From AC-38 sp033856025 (GTDB taxonomy: Bacteria > Actinomycetota > Thermoleophilia > Solirubrobacterales > Solirubrobacteraceae): a stretch of 64,000 bases of DNA. Below are positions 16,420-25,594 of this stretch, one piece after another. The notes beneath the pieces are model-generated. The model ran no database searches. It had not been told where the DNA came from and saw nothing but the letters and a program-made list of their open reading frames with translations. The DNA lies in assembly GCA_033856025.1 (NCBI GenBank), contig JAWVFQ010000037.1:124001-188000 (forward strand), written 5' to 3'. Position numbers and translations under genes: made by a program. Numbering within the stretch: position 1 is the first letter of the stretch; every line of letters starts with the position of its first letter.

Positions 16420-17430
16420 GCCCTTCGCCGGCCACACCTCGCCACCGAAAACGGCCACGCGGTCGCGTCCGGCCGCCTTGGCCACGTACAGCGCACCGTC
16501 GGCCGCGAGCAGCAGCGCGTCGACGGTGTCCAGCGCCGGGCCATGCGCGGCCAGACCGGCGCTGACGGAGACGGGGGCCTCGGGCTCGGGCGCGGCGCGC
16601 TCGAGCTCCGCGGCCACGCGGTGGGCGTAGCGCCGGGCGCCCTCGGGCGTCGTGCCCGGCAACACCACGGCGAACTCCTCGCCACCGACCCGCGCCACCA
16701 CGTCGACCTGGCGCGCCTCGCGGCGCAGCCGGTCGGCGAACTCGACGAGGACACGGTCCCCCGCGGCGTGCCCGAAGCGGTCGTTGACCTGCTTGAACAG
16801 GTCGAGGTCGAAGAGAGCCAGCGTCAGCGGCAGCGCGCTGCGCCGGCCACGCTCGAGCTCGCGGGCGAACGCCGACTCGAAGGCGCGGCGGTTGAGCAGG
16901 CCGGTCAGGGAGTCGGTGGCGGCGGTGCGGTGCAGCTCGGCCAGAAGGCGGTCGCGGCGCTCGCGAAGCAGGCGCATGGTCAGCGTCACCACGGTCGTGG
17001 CCACCGAGGTGCCCATGAACATGGCCAGGCGCAGGCCGGGCGGGCTGAAGAACGCCAGCGCGGCGCCGAAGCTGGCCCACGTCAGCCCGAGCGTGAGCGC
17101 CAGCTCCCTGCGCGAGAGGAAGTACGCGCTGCCCAGCAGCGGCCACAGGTAGAAGAACGAGACCGCGCCCAGCGGACGAGCGGCCGCGACGGCGGCGCTG
17201 ATCGTCAGCACTCCGAGCGCGAGCGCCAGGCGCACGAGCCCCCGGCGGGGCCCGGCGACCCTCAGCGCGAGGCCGATCAGCACGTTGACTCCCGCGATCG
17301 CGGCCAGGGCCGCGTGGTCGCTGGTATCCGGATCGGGCAGGGCCAGGACGGCGAGCAGCGTGACGCCACCCGCCAGGTACATCGCAACCGTCAGCCGCCA
17401 CAGGAGCCGGACGTCGTCGTCCTTGGCCAT
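16303..17430 (-). CDS. Membrane-bound diguanylate cyclase (GGDEF)
   Basis: A 375-residue protein with about six membrane helices in residues 1-185 (for example LLWRLTVAMYLAGGVTLLAVLAL) and a C-terminal GGDEF domain. The active-site loop reads GGEEF within VDVVARVGGEEFAVVLPG, and the domain starts with the standard TDSLTGLLNRRAFE. GGEEF is an active variant, so cyclic-di-GMP synthesis is expected. An upstream RxxD inhibitory site is not evident. The last 39 codons run into the protease gene on the other strand; the Ala/Gly-rich tail after AVFGGEVW may be non-essential. No c-di-GMP phosphodiesterase is in the window. Confidence 0.9.
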   Translation of the reverse strand: MAKDDDVRLLWRLTVAMYLAGGVTLLAVLALPDPDTSDHAALAAIAGVNVLIGLALRVAGPRRGLVRLALALGVLTISAAVAAARPLGAVSFFYLWPLLGSAYFLSRRELALTLGLTWASFGAALAFFSPPGLRLAMFMGTSVATTVVTLTMRLLRERRDRLLAELHRTAATDSLTGLLNRRAFESAFARELERGRRSALPLTLALFDLDLFKQVNDRFGHAAGDRVLVEFADRLRREARQVDVVARVGGEEFAVVLPGTTPEGARRYAHRVAAELERAAPEPEAPVSVSAGLAAHGPALDTVDALLLAADGALYVAKAAGRDRVAVFGGEVWPAKGSGRAGDGGALEGPADLVDRHDPAQAAVAVHGEERPRTA

Positions 17431-17483
17431 ACATCAGAGCATCGGCACGCCCGCCCGAGGGCTTGATCCGGCGTTGGAATAGG

Positions 17484-19193
17484 ATGCCGCCCCCCATGCC
17501 CTCCCACGACGTACTGATCATCGGCGCCGGGCTGGCCGGTCAGCGCGCGGCGCTGGCGGCGGCCGAGGCGGGGGCCACCGTGGCGGTCATGAGCAAGGTC
17601 CACCCGGTGCGCTCGCACTCCAACGCCGCGGCCGGGGGCATCAACGCCGCCCTGAACCCCGAGGACTCCTGGGAGTCACACGCCTACGACACGGTCAAGG
17701 GGTCGGACTTCCTGGGCGACCAGGACGCCATCGAGATCATGTGCCGCGAGGCGCCGGAGGAGATCCTCTGGCTCGAGCACCGCGGGGTCACCTTCCACCG
17801 CGACGAGACCGGCCACCTGGGCACGCGCGCCTTCGGCGGCGCGTCGGCCGCCCGCACCTACTACGTGGCCGACATCACCGGCCAGGCCCTGCTGCACGTC
17901 CTCTACGAGCAGCTCATGCGCTTCCACGCGCAGATCGACCGCTACGAGGAGTGGTTCGTCACCTCGCTCGTGCAGGGCGGCGACGGCGAGTGCACCGGCG
18001 CCGTGGCGCGCAACATCCGCGACGGGTCGATGGAGACGTTCACGGCCAAGGGCACGATCCTGGCCTCCGGCGGGGCCGGCCAGGCGTTTCAGCCCACCAC
18101 CAACGCGCTGATCTGCACCGGCGACGGGATCGCCCAGGCCTACCGGGCGGGCGCGCGCCTGATGGACATGGAGATGATTCAGTACCACCCGACGACGCTG
18201 CTGGAGAACGGCTTCCTCATCACCGAGGGCGCGCGCGGCGAGGGGGCGCAGCTGTTCAACAAGGACGGCGAGCGCTTCATGGAGCGCTACGCGCCCAACA
18301 AGATGGAGCTGGCCTCGCGCGACGTGGTCTCGCGGGCCGGGCAGACCGAGATCAACGAGGGCCGCGGCGTGGGGCCCGACGGGCAGGGCATCCACCTGGA
18401 CGTCACCCTGGTCCCCAAGAAGCGCATCCTCGAGGCGCTGCGCGAGATCGTGAACATCGGTCGCGACTTCGCCGGCGTGGACATCACCAAGGAGCCGATC
18501 ACGATCCGCCCCGGCCAGCACTACATCATGGGCGGGGTCAAGACCGACGTGCACGGCCTGACCGACGTCCCCGGCCTCTACGCCGCCGGCGAGGTGGCAT
18601 GCGTGTCGGTGCACGGCGGCAACCGCCTGGGCGCCAACTCGCTGCTGGACACGCTGATCTTCGGCCGCCGCGCCGGCGAGCACGCCGCGGGGCGCGCCGA
18701 CGGGATGCCCGCCCCCGCCGAGCCCCCCGCGTCGCGCGTGCGCGACGAGGAGGGCTGGATCGCCTCCCTGCTCCAGCGCGGGCCCGAGAGCGGCCGGCGC
18801 GTCTCGGAGATCAAGGCGGAGCTGGGGACGGCGATGAACCAGTACTGCGCCGTCTTCCGCGACGAGGACGGCCTGGCCCAGTGCCTGGAGATCGTCCGCC
18901 GCCTCCAGGAGGAGGCCAAGAGCGCCTACGTCGACGACCGCGGGGCGATCTTCAACCAGGACGTGCTGGGCGCCATCGAGCTGGGGTACATGCTCGACTG
19001 CGCCGAGGCGACGGTCGTCTCGGCGCTGGAGCGCAAGGAATCGCGCGGCGCGCAGTTCCGCACCGACTTCCCCGAGCGCAACGACGACGAATGGCTCAAG
19101 CACATCACCGTGACCGCGACGCCCGAGGGCCCCGAGCTCGACTACGCGCCCGTCACGATCACCCAGTGGCAGCCGGAAGAGAGGAAGTACTGA
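17484..19193 (+). CDS. sdhA: Succinate dehydrogenase/fumarate reductase flavoprotein subunit
   Basis: A flavoprotein of about 565-569 residues that oxidises succinate to fumarate. DVLIIGAGLAGQRAALAAAE is the FAD-binding loop; VRSHSNAAAGGINAALN holds the His that links FAD. HPTTLLENGFLITEGARGEG, the substrate-side RAGQTEINEGRGVG, HYIMGGVKTDVHG and VHGGNRLGANSLLDTLIFGRRAGEHAA are all family blocks. Start choice: ATG at 17484 or 17496; the latter (MPSHDVL) lies closer to the FAD strand and has AGGA upstream. It is followed after four bases by the iron-sulfur subunit and then by an HdrB-like subunit; no SdhC/SdhD genes follow. Confidence 0.96.
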   Translation: MPPPMPSHDVLIIGAGLAGQRAALAAAEAGATVAVMSKVHPVRSHSNAAAGGINAALNPEDSWESHAYDTVKGSDFLGDQDAIEIMCREAPEEILWLEHRGVTFHRDETGHLGTRAFGGASAARTYYVADITGQALLHVLYEQLMRFHAQIDRYEEWFVTSLVQGGDGECTGAVARNIRDGSMETFTAKGTILASGGAGQAFQPTTNALICTGDGIAQAYRAGARLMDMEMIQYHPTTLLENGFLITEGARGEGAQLFNKDGERFMERYAPNKMELASRDVVSRAGQTEINEGRGVGPDGQGIHLDVTLVPKKRILEALREIVNIGRDFAGVDITKEPITIRPGQHYIMGGVKTDVHGLTDVPGLYAAGEVACVSVHGGNRLGANSLLDTLIFGRRAGEHAAGRADGMPAPAEPPASRVRDEEGWIASLLQRGPESGRRVSEIKAELGTAMNQYCAVFRDEDGLAQCLEIVRRLQEEAKSAYVDDRGAIFNQDVLGAIELGYMLDCAEATVVSALERKESRGAQFRTDFPERNDDEWLKHITVTATPEGPELDYAPVTITQWQPEERKY

Positions 19194-19197
19194 GGCG

Positions 19198-20256
19198 ATG
19201 GCCGCCTTCACGCTGAAGATCCGCCGCTTCCTGCCCGAGTCGGGCGACGCCCCGTTCTGGCAGGAGTTCGACGTCGACCTGGACGGGCACCGCTCCGTCC
19301 TGGAGGGGATCCTCTCCGCCAAGGCCAGGGAGGACGGGTCGATCGGCATCCGCTGCTCCTGTCGCGCCGCCATCTGCGGCTCCTGCGGCGTGCGGATCAA
19401 CGGGCGCCCGCGCCTGGCCTGCAACACCCACCTCGACGAGGCGGTCAAGGACTCCCCCGACGGCGGCAAGATCGTCGTGGAGCCCATGGGCAACATGCCC
19501 GTGATTAAGGACCTGATCGTGGACATGGACGCCGTCCACTGGAAGAAGGTCCGGCGCGTCACGCCCTGGCTGCTGCCCGAGGGCCCGCCGCCCGAGCGCG
19601 AGTACATCGTGTCCCACGAGGCGATGGTCGACGTCACCCAGACGATGGCCTGCATCCAGTGCGGCGCCTGCGTGTCGGACTGCCTGTCGATGGAGGTCGA
19701 CCCGCTGTTCATCGGCCCGGCGGCCCTGGCCAAGGCCTACCGGTTCGTCGGCGACCCGCGCGACGGCGGGCACTACGAGCGCCTCAAGGACCTGGCCGAG
19801 GACCCGGCCGGGATCTACGACTGCACGCACTGCTTCAACTGCATCGACGCCTGCCCCAAGGGCGTCGCGCCGATGAGCCAGATCATGCGCCTGCGCCGGA
19901 TCGCCGGCCGCGACCACGAGATCGAGGACCGCAACAACGGCTACCGCCACGAGCACGCCTTCGTGGACAACATCGAGCGCAACGGGCTGCTGCACGAGGC
20001 CGACCTGCTCCCCGACTCCTACGGCGGCAAGATGCACCCGCGCGCGGTGCCCGAGCTGATCGAGTCGCTGCCGGTCGTCGCCAAGGGGCTGGCCCGCGGC
20101 AAGATCACGCCCCGCAAGGCGCTCACGCACCCGCACCGCAAGGACTTCAAGGACGTGCGCAAGCTCGTGAAGCGCGTCGAGTCCAAGGACGAGCCGCTCG
20201 AGCTCAACCTGTACATCGTCGGCTACGACGAGGTCGAGGAGGGATCCGCCCGATGA
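19198..20256 (+). CDS. sdhB: Succinate dehydrogenase iron-sulfur subunit with C-terminal extension
   Basis: A 352-residue subunit, about 100 residues longer than common SdhB. The [2Fe-2S] ferredoxin domain has CSCRAAICGSCGVRINGRPRLAC; the C-terminal ferredoxin pair shows CIQCGACVSDC and CTHCFNCIDACPKG, which ligate the [4Fe-4S] and third clusters. The tail after residue 245 (HAFVDNIERNGLLHEADLLP onward) resembles HdrC-like subunits, which normally pair with an HdrB partner. Such a partner is the next gene, overlapping by ATGA. This fits the SdhABE type of succinate:quinone oxidoreductase rather than the SdhABCD type. Confidence 0.95.
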   Translation: MAAFTLKIRRFLPESGDAPFWQEFDVDLDGHRSVLEGILSAKAREDGSIGIRCSCRAAICGSCGVRINGRPRLACNTHLDEAVKDSPDGGKIVVEPMGNMPVIKDLIVDMDAVHWKKVRRVTPWLLPEGPPPEREYIVSHEAMVDVTQTMACIQCGACVSDCLSMEVDPLFIGPAALAKAYRFVGDPRDGGHYERLKDLAEDPAGIYDCTHCFNCIDACPKGVAPMSQIMRLRRIAGRDHEIEDRNNGYRHEHAFVDNIERNGLLHEADLLPDSYGGKMHPRAVPELIESLPVVAKGLARGKITPRKALTHPHRKDFKDVRKLVKRVESKDEPLELNLYIVGYDEVEEGSAR

Positions 20257-21164
20257 AGGTCGCCTACTGGCCCGGCTGCGTCTCGCGCGGCTTCACCCCC
20301 GAGCTGCACGGGTCGATGGAGAAGGTCGCGCCGCTGCTCGACATCGAGCTGATCGAGCTCGACCGCGCGTCCTGCTGCGGCGCCGGCGTCATCTCCGAGC
20401 ACTCCCAGGAGCTGGCCGACACGCTCAACGCCCGCACCTTCGCCCTGGCCGAGCAGACCGGCGAGGCGCTGATGATGAACATCTGCTCCACCTGCCAGGG
20501 GTCGATGACCGAGTGCCAGGAGCGCCTGGACGCCAACGGCGAGTACCGCATGGCGATCAACGACAACCTGCGCGAGGAGGGCCTGACGTACGACCGGGCC
20601 GTCACGAACAAGAACCTGGCCTGGGTCCTGGTCGAGGAGATCGGCCTCGACGAGCTGCGCTCGCGCGTCAAGCGCCCGCTCTCCGGCCTGAAGGTCGGCC
20701 CGTTCTACGGCTGCTACATCGTGCGCCCGCGCGAGCGCCTGGGCATCGACGAGGAGCGCCCGCGCCACACCTACCTGCACCAGATCATCGAGGCGCTCGG
20801 CGGCACGGTGATCGATTACGCCGGCGTCTACAAGTGCTGCGGCTTCCCCATCATCACGATGAACAAGGAGGCCTCGCTCAAGCAGGCCGGGCGCCACCTG
20901 GGCGACGCGCTGGACGCCGACGCCGACTGCCTGGTCACGCCGTGCCCGCTGTGCCACCTCAACCTCGACCTCCAGCAGCCGCTGGCCGAGAAGGTCGTGG
21001 GCCGCGAGCTCAACCTCCCCGTGCTGCACCTCCCCCAGCTGCTCGGCCTGGCCCTGGGGCTGGAGCCCAAGGACCTGGGCCTCCAGCGCCACGTGGTCAA
21101 GCCCACGTCGGTGATCGACTGGACCCAGGCCGTCGTGGCCGGGGCGCCGGCCGAAGCCGCTTAG
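20253..21164 (+). CDS. HdrB-like (CCG-domain) subunit of succinate dehydrogenase, SdhE type
   Basis: A 303-residue protein with two cysteine-rich CCG domains: the first has CVSRGF followed by CCGAG and CSTCQGS, the second has CYIVRPRE, CCGFP and CPLCHLNLD. This is the heterodisulfide-reductase B fold. In archaea, cyanobacteria and epsilonproteobacteria an equivalent subunit (called SdhE or MfrE) replaces the haem-containing SdhC/SdhD anchor. The start overlaps the sdhB stop by four bases (ATGA), so the three subunits are translationally coupled. There is no membrane helix, so attachment would be peripheral. This SdhE is unrelated to the small FAD-assembly factor of the same name. Confidence 0.93.
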   Translation: MKVAYWPGCVSRGFTPELHGSMEKVAPLLDIELIELDRASCCGAGVISEHSQELADTLNARTFALAEQTGEALMMNICSTCQGSMTECQERLDANGEYRMAINDNLREEGLTYDRAVTNKNLAWVLVEEIGLDELRSRVKRPLSGLKVGPFYGCYIVRPRERLGIDEERPRHTYLHQIIEALGGTVIDYAGVYKCCGFPIITMNKEASLKQAGRHLGDALDADADCLVTPCPLCHLNLDLQQPLAEKVVGRELNLPVLHLPQLLGLALGLEPKDLGLQRHVVKPTSVIDWTQAVVAGAPAEAA

Positions 21165-22138
21165 CGGTTGACGGTTCCCATCGTCGCGGCCGGGTAGCGG
21201 TCGCCGACGGCAGCGGGCATCTCGGCGTCGATGCGCGCCAGGTCCTCCGGCGTGAGCCTCACGTCGACAGCACCGAGGTTCTCCTCCAGGTAGGTGCGGC
21301 GCTTGGTGCCGGGGATCGGCACGATGTCCTCGCCTTGAGCCAGCACCCACGCGAGCGCGAGCTGGCCGGCCGTGCACCCCTTCTCCGCCGCGATCTCGCG
21401 CAGCTTGTCCACCAGCCGCAGGTTCTGGCGAAACGCCTCGTCCTGGAAGCGCGGGTTGTGGCGGCGGAAGTCGCCCTCCTCGATGTCCTCGGGCTTCTCG
21501 AACCGGCCGGAGAGAAAGCCGCGGCCCAGCGGCGAGTAGGCCACGAAGCCGATCCCCAGCTCGCGGCACGTGGGCAGGATCTCGGCCTCGGGGTCGCGCG
21601 TCCACAGCGAGTACTCGGTCTGCAGCGCGGTGATCGGATGGGTGGCGTGCGCGCGGCGCAGCGTGTCCGGCGCGGCCTCGCTGAGCCCGATGTGGTGGAC
21701 CTTGCCCTCGGCCACCAGCTCGCCCATGGCGCCGACCGTCTCCTCGATCGGGGTGTCCGGGTCGATGCGGTGCTGGTAGTAGAGGTCGACGTGGTCGGTC
21801 CCCAGGCGCTTCAGCGAGCCCTCGATCGAGCGCCGCACGTTCTCCGGCGAGCCGTCGATGACCCGATTGGCCGGATCGTCGGGATCCGGGCGAATGCCGA
21901 ACTTCGTCGCCACGACGAACTCGTCGCGGCGCCCGGCGATCGCCTTCCCGACCAGCTCCTCGTTGGTGTACGGGCCGTACATCTCGGCCGTGTCGAGGAA
22001 GTCGCAGCCCAGCTCGCCGGCGCGATGGATCGTGGCCAGCGCCTCGTCCTCGTCGGTCGTGCCGTAGAAGGCCGACATCCCCATGCAGCCCAGCCCGAGG
22101 GCGGAGACCTCCAGGTCGGCGAGGCGGCGACGCTCCAT
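21161..22138 (-). CDS. Aldo/keto reductase
   Basis: A 325-residue (beta/alpha)8 NADPH-dependent oxidoreductase close to the YhdN/AKR13-type family. The start RRLADLEVSALGLGCMGMSAFYG is typical. Catalytic tetrad residues are seen in DFLDTAEMYGPYTNEELVGK (Asp and Tyr), VVATKFG (Lys) and DHVDLYYQHRID (His). The cofactor end is VPIPGTKRRTYLEENLGA. Its substrate (aldehyde, ketone or sugar-type) cannot be named. The gene converges on the sdh operon with a four-base overlap of the 3' ends and is divergent from the LuxR regulator. Confidence 0.94.
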   Translation of the reverse strand: MERRRLADLEVSALGLGCMGMSAFYGTTDEDEALATIHRAGELGCDFLDTAEMYGPYTNEELVGKAIAGRRDEFVVATKFGIRPDPDDPANRVIDGSPENVRRSIEGSLKRLGTDHVDLYYQHRIDPDTPIEETVGAMGELVAEGKVHHIGLSEAAPDTLRRAHATHPITALQTEYSLWTRDPEAEILPTCRELGIGFVAYSPLGRGFLSGRFEKPEDIEEGDFRRHNPRFQDEAFRQNLRLVDKLREIAAEKGCTAGQLALAWVLAQGEDIVPIPGTKRRTYLEENLGAVDVRLTPEDLARIDAEMPAAVGDRYPAATMGTVNR

Positions 22139-22152
22139 CCGCGCACCTTAAC

Positions 22153-22180
22153 GAGAAAAGGGCCCGAAGGCCCTTGTCTC
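22153..22180. repeat. Strong hairpin in divergent intergenic region
   Basis: AAGGGCC (22158-22164) pairs with GGCCCTT (22169-22175) around the loop CGAA, and GAGA/TCTC-type bases extend the stem to 22153-22180 with one internal mismatch. It lies between the divergent AKR gene (start 22138) and the LuxR gene (start 22357), so it is not a simple 3' terminator. It could be a 5'-leader structure of either transcript or a protein-binding site. The rest of the gap (22181-22356) shows only a G-rich run and no gene. Confidence 0.5.
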
Positions 22181-22356
22181 GCTTCTAGGCGTACCCCATT
22201 CCGCCCCAGGAAATTTGCTGAGAGGATCATGGATGAACGCTCGCGTTCTGTCGTCCCCTCGGCCGGGTGATCTTGGGGGGAGAGGTGGGGGGAGGGACGG
22301 GTGAGAGCCGTATCCCCCGATTCGTGGCGTTTGTCGCTACCGTTCACGGCCAAGGC

Positions 22357-23010
22357 ATGGACGCGCGAGACCCGGTATCCGTCGTCATCGCTCGCTTCGA
22401 GGACCTGGTCGGCCACGGCCTGCGGGCGCTCGTCGGGGGCGACCCCTACCTGGAGATCGTGGCCGACGACGTGCCCCACGCCCAGCTGCCGTCGGTGCTG
22501 GACGCCACGGGCGCGCAGGTGGCCATCGTCAACTTCGGTTCGCTGGGCAGCGCGGCCGAGGTGCGCGACCTGCACGGCTCGCACGCCGGCACGCGGCTGG
22601 TCGTCCTGGCCAACCACCCGTCGCCGTCGGAGTGCAACCAGATGCTGGCCTTCGGCGCCACGGCCTGCCTGTCCAAGGAGACCCAGGCCCGCGACATCCT
22701 CAACGCGATCCACCTCGCGTCCCGCGGTCTGCACGTGCTTCCGCGCACGGCGCGCGAGTTCGGGCTGACCGAGCCGCCCGGCCCGGAGCTGCTCACGCCG
22801 CGCGAGGCCGACGTGCTCGAGCTGCTCCAGCAGGGTCGCTCCAACGCGCAGATCGCGATGGCGCTCAACGTGGGCGTGGAGACGGTGCGCACCCACGCGC
22901 GCAACATCTACCGCAAGCTGGGCGTCAAGACGCGTCGCGAGCTGGCGACGCTGGCGGCGCCGCCGGGGAACGGGCACCGAGCGACGGTGGGAGCTCCGCT
23001 CCCCCGCTGA
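22357..23010 (+). CDS. LuxR/NarL-type regulator with degenerate receiver
   Basis: A 217-residue regulator. Residues 145-205 are a clear GerE/LuxR helix-turn-helix (LLTPREADVLELLQQGRSNAQIAMALNVGVETVRTHARNI, spanning about residues 147-186). Residues 5-125 have the receiver fold, ending with the conserved switch Lys in ACLSKE. The acidic pair expected near residue 10 reads RF (VVIARFEDL), and the phospho-acceptor Asp is replaced by Asn (VAIVNFG). It therefore probably works without phosphorylation. The ATG at 22357 is preferred to an upstream GTG because the fold begins right after it. No sensor kinase is adjacent. Confidence 0.86.
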   Translation: MDARDPVSVVIARFEDLVGHGLRALVGGDPYLEIVADDVPHAQLPSVLDATGAQVAIVNFGSLGSAAEVRDLHGSHAGTRLVVLANHPSPSECNQMLAFGATACLSKETQARDILNAIHLASRGLHVLPRTAREFGLTEPPGPELLTPREADVLELLQQGRSNAQIAMALNVGVETVRTHARNIYRKLGVKTRRELATLAAPPGNGHRATVGAPLPR

Positions 23011-23215
23011 GCGGGACGATCCCGGGCGCATGGAGCGCCCGGGCGCTGGCGGCGGCGAGCGCCGCGCGGCCCGGGCGCAGGGATCCGTCCTCGTCCAGCG
23101 ACCCGTTCGGGGTCAGCCGCCGCGCCGGGATCCGGCACAGCGGACAGCTGGCGTCCTCCGCATCGTCCGCGGAACGCCGAACCCATCCACAGCTGGTGCA
23201 CGCCAATACGGCCAT
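22925..23215 (-). CDS. Small zinc-ribbon protein
   Basis: A 96-residue protein with a CxxC...CxxC zinc ribbon at the N-terminus (ACTSCGWVRR, then ASCPLCRIPARRL). A Gly/Asn/Asp-rich turn and a helical Ala-rich segment follow. The ATG at 23215 has a GGGGGA ribosome site about seven bases upstream, which supports a real start. The 3' end overlaps the LuxR gene by 86 bases on the opposite strand, so the true C-terminus is less certain. The function is unknown; such ribbons often mediate protein or nucleic-acid contacts. Confidence 0.55.
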   Translation of the reverse strand: MAVLACTSCGWVRRSADDAEDASCPLCRIPARRLTPNGSLDEDGSLRPGRAALAAASARALHAPGIVPLSGGAELPPSLGARSPAAPPASPARDAS

Positions 23216-23261
23216 TCATATCCCCCGGCTCGCGACTGCGGGGTCTATAGCCGCTGCAAAC

Positions 23262-23285
23262 CTCCCCAAACATCACGTTTGGGAG
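23262..23285 (-). terminator. Putative terminator after asd
   Basis: On the minus strand CTCCCAAACG is followed after a short loop by GTTTGGGGAG, an almost perfect stem that begins directly after the asd stop codon (23286). A GTTTGC tract follows, less T-rich than a model terminator. It fits a transcript end for ask-asd. Confidence 0.55.
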
Positions 23286-24316
<1,031 letters not shown>

Positions 24317-24320
<4 letters not shown>

Positions 24321-25576
24321 GCCGTGGCTCCGAACGGCTCTTCGCGCTCGACGCCGGCCTCGCCGAGGTCGAACGCGTCGTGCAGCGCGCGCACCGCGCG
24401 CTCGACGTCATCGCCGCGGATGACGCAGGAGATCTTGATCGGCGACGTGGAGATCATCTCGATGTTGATGGCCTGCGCCCCCAGCACGCCGAACACCTTG
24501 GCGGCCACGCCGGGGTGCGACTTCATGCCCGCGCCGATGATCGAGACGATCCCCATCTCGGGGTCCTCGGCCACCGCCTTGAGCATGTCGCCCACCATCG
24601 GATCCAGGACGGCGCGCGCGGCGCGCGCGTCCGAGCGCGGGACGGTGAAGGAGATGTCGGCCTCGGCGCCCTCGGAGACCGGCTCGTTCTGGACGATCAT
24701 GTCCACCAGCACGTGGGCCTCGGCGAGCGCGCCGAAGATCCGTCCGGCGATGCCCGGGCGGTCGGGGACCCCGAGCAGCGTGATGCGGGCCTCCTCGGTG
24801 GAGTGCGTGACGGCGGTGATGAGCGGCTGTTCCATGGTGTCTTCCTCGGACACGACAACGGTACCGGGGCCGTCGTCGAACGAGGACCGGCAGTGGATGC
24901 GCACGCCGTGGTTGCGCGCGTACTCGACGCTGCGCAGCTGGAGCACGCGCGCGCCCGACGCCGCCATCTCCAGCATCTCCTCGAAGGAGACGACCGCCAG
25001 CTTGCGCGCGTCGGGCACGATGCGCGGATCCGCGCTGAACACGCCCCGGACGTCGGTGTAGATCTCGCACATCTCGGCGCCCAGCGCGGCCGCCACGGCC
25101 ACCGCGGTGGTGTCCGAGCCGCCGCGCCCGAGCGTCGTCACGTCGGAGGCGGTGGACACGCCCTGGAAGCCGGCCACCAGCACGATGAGGTCCTCCTCCA
25201 GCGCGCGGCGGATGCGATCGGCGCGGACGTCGAGGATTCTTGCTTTGGTATGGCTCGTGTCCGTGACGATCCCGGCCTGGGAGCCGGTGAGGGAGATCGC
25301 GCGGTGACCGAGGTCATTGATGGCCATTGCACACAGGGCGCACGAGATGCGCTCGCCCGTCGACAGCAACATGTCCATCTCGCGAGGGTCGGGGCTCGGC
25401 GAGACCTCGAACGCCATGTCGGTCAGCTCGTCCGTGGTCGAGCCGCGGGCGCTGAGGACGGCCACCACCCGCTTGCCCTGGTCGCGCTTCTCCACGATCC
25501 TTCGCGCCGCGCGCTTCAGGCGCTCGGCGTCAGCCACGGAGGTACCCCCGAACTTCATGACGACGGTTTCCGGCAT
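24317..25576 (-). CDS. ask: Aspartate kinase
   Basis: A 419-residue aspartokinase, first enzyme of the aspartate-family pathway. VMKFGGTSVADAERL is the kinase signature, LSTGERISCALCAMAIND and LGRGGSDTTAVAVAAALGAE are substrate and ATP blocks, and the C-terminal 160 residues carry two ACT domains (ARITLLGVPDRPGIAGRIF and GIVSIIGAGMKSHPGVAAKVF), as in lysine- or threonine-feedback-controlled enzymes. The ATG at 25576 is set by the MPETVVMKFGGTS start; it lies only 18 bases from the divergent GH3-like gene. As in many actinobacteria, an internal start for a separate regulatory subunit is possible (Met of DTMEQPLITAV). Confidence 0.96.
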
Positions 25577-25594
25577 GCGCGGCGAGGTTAGCCG

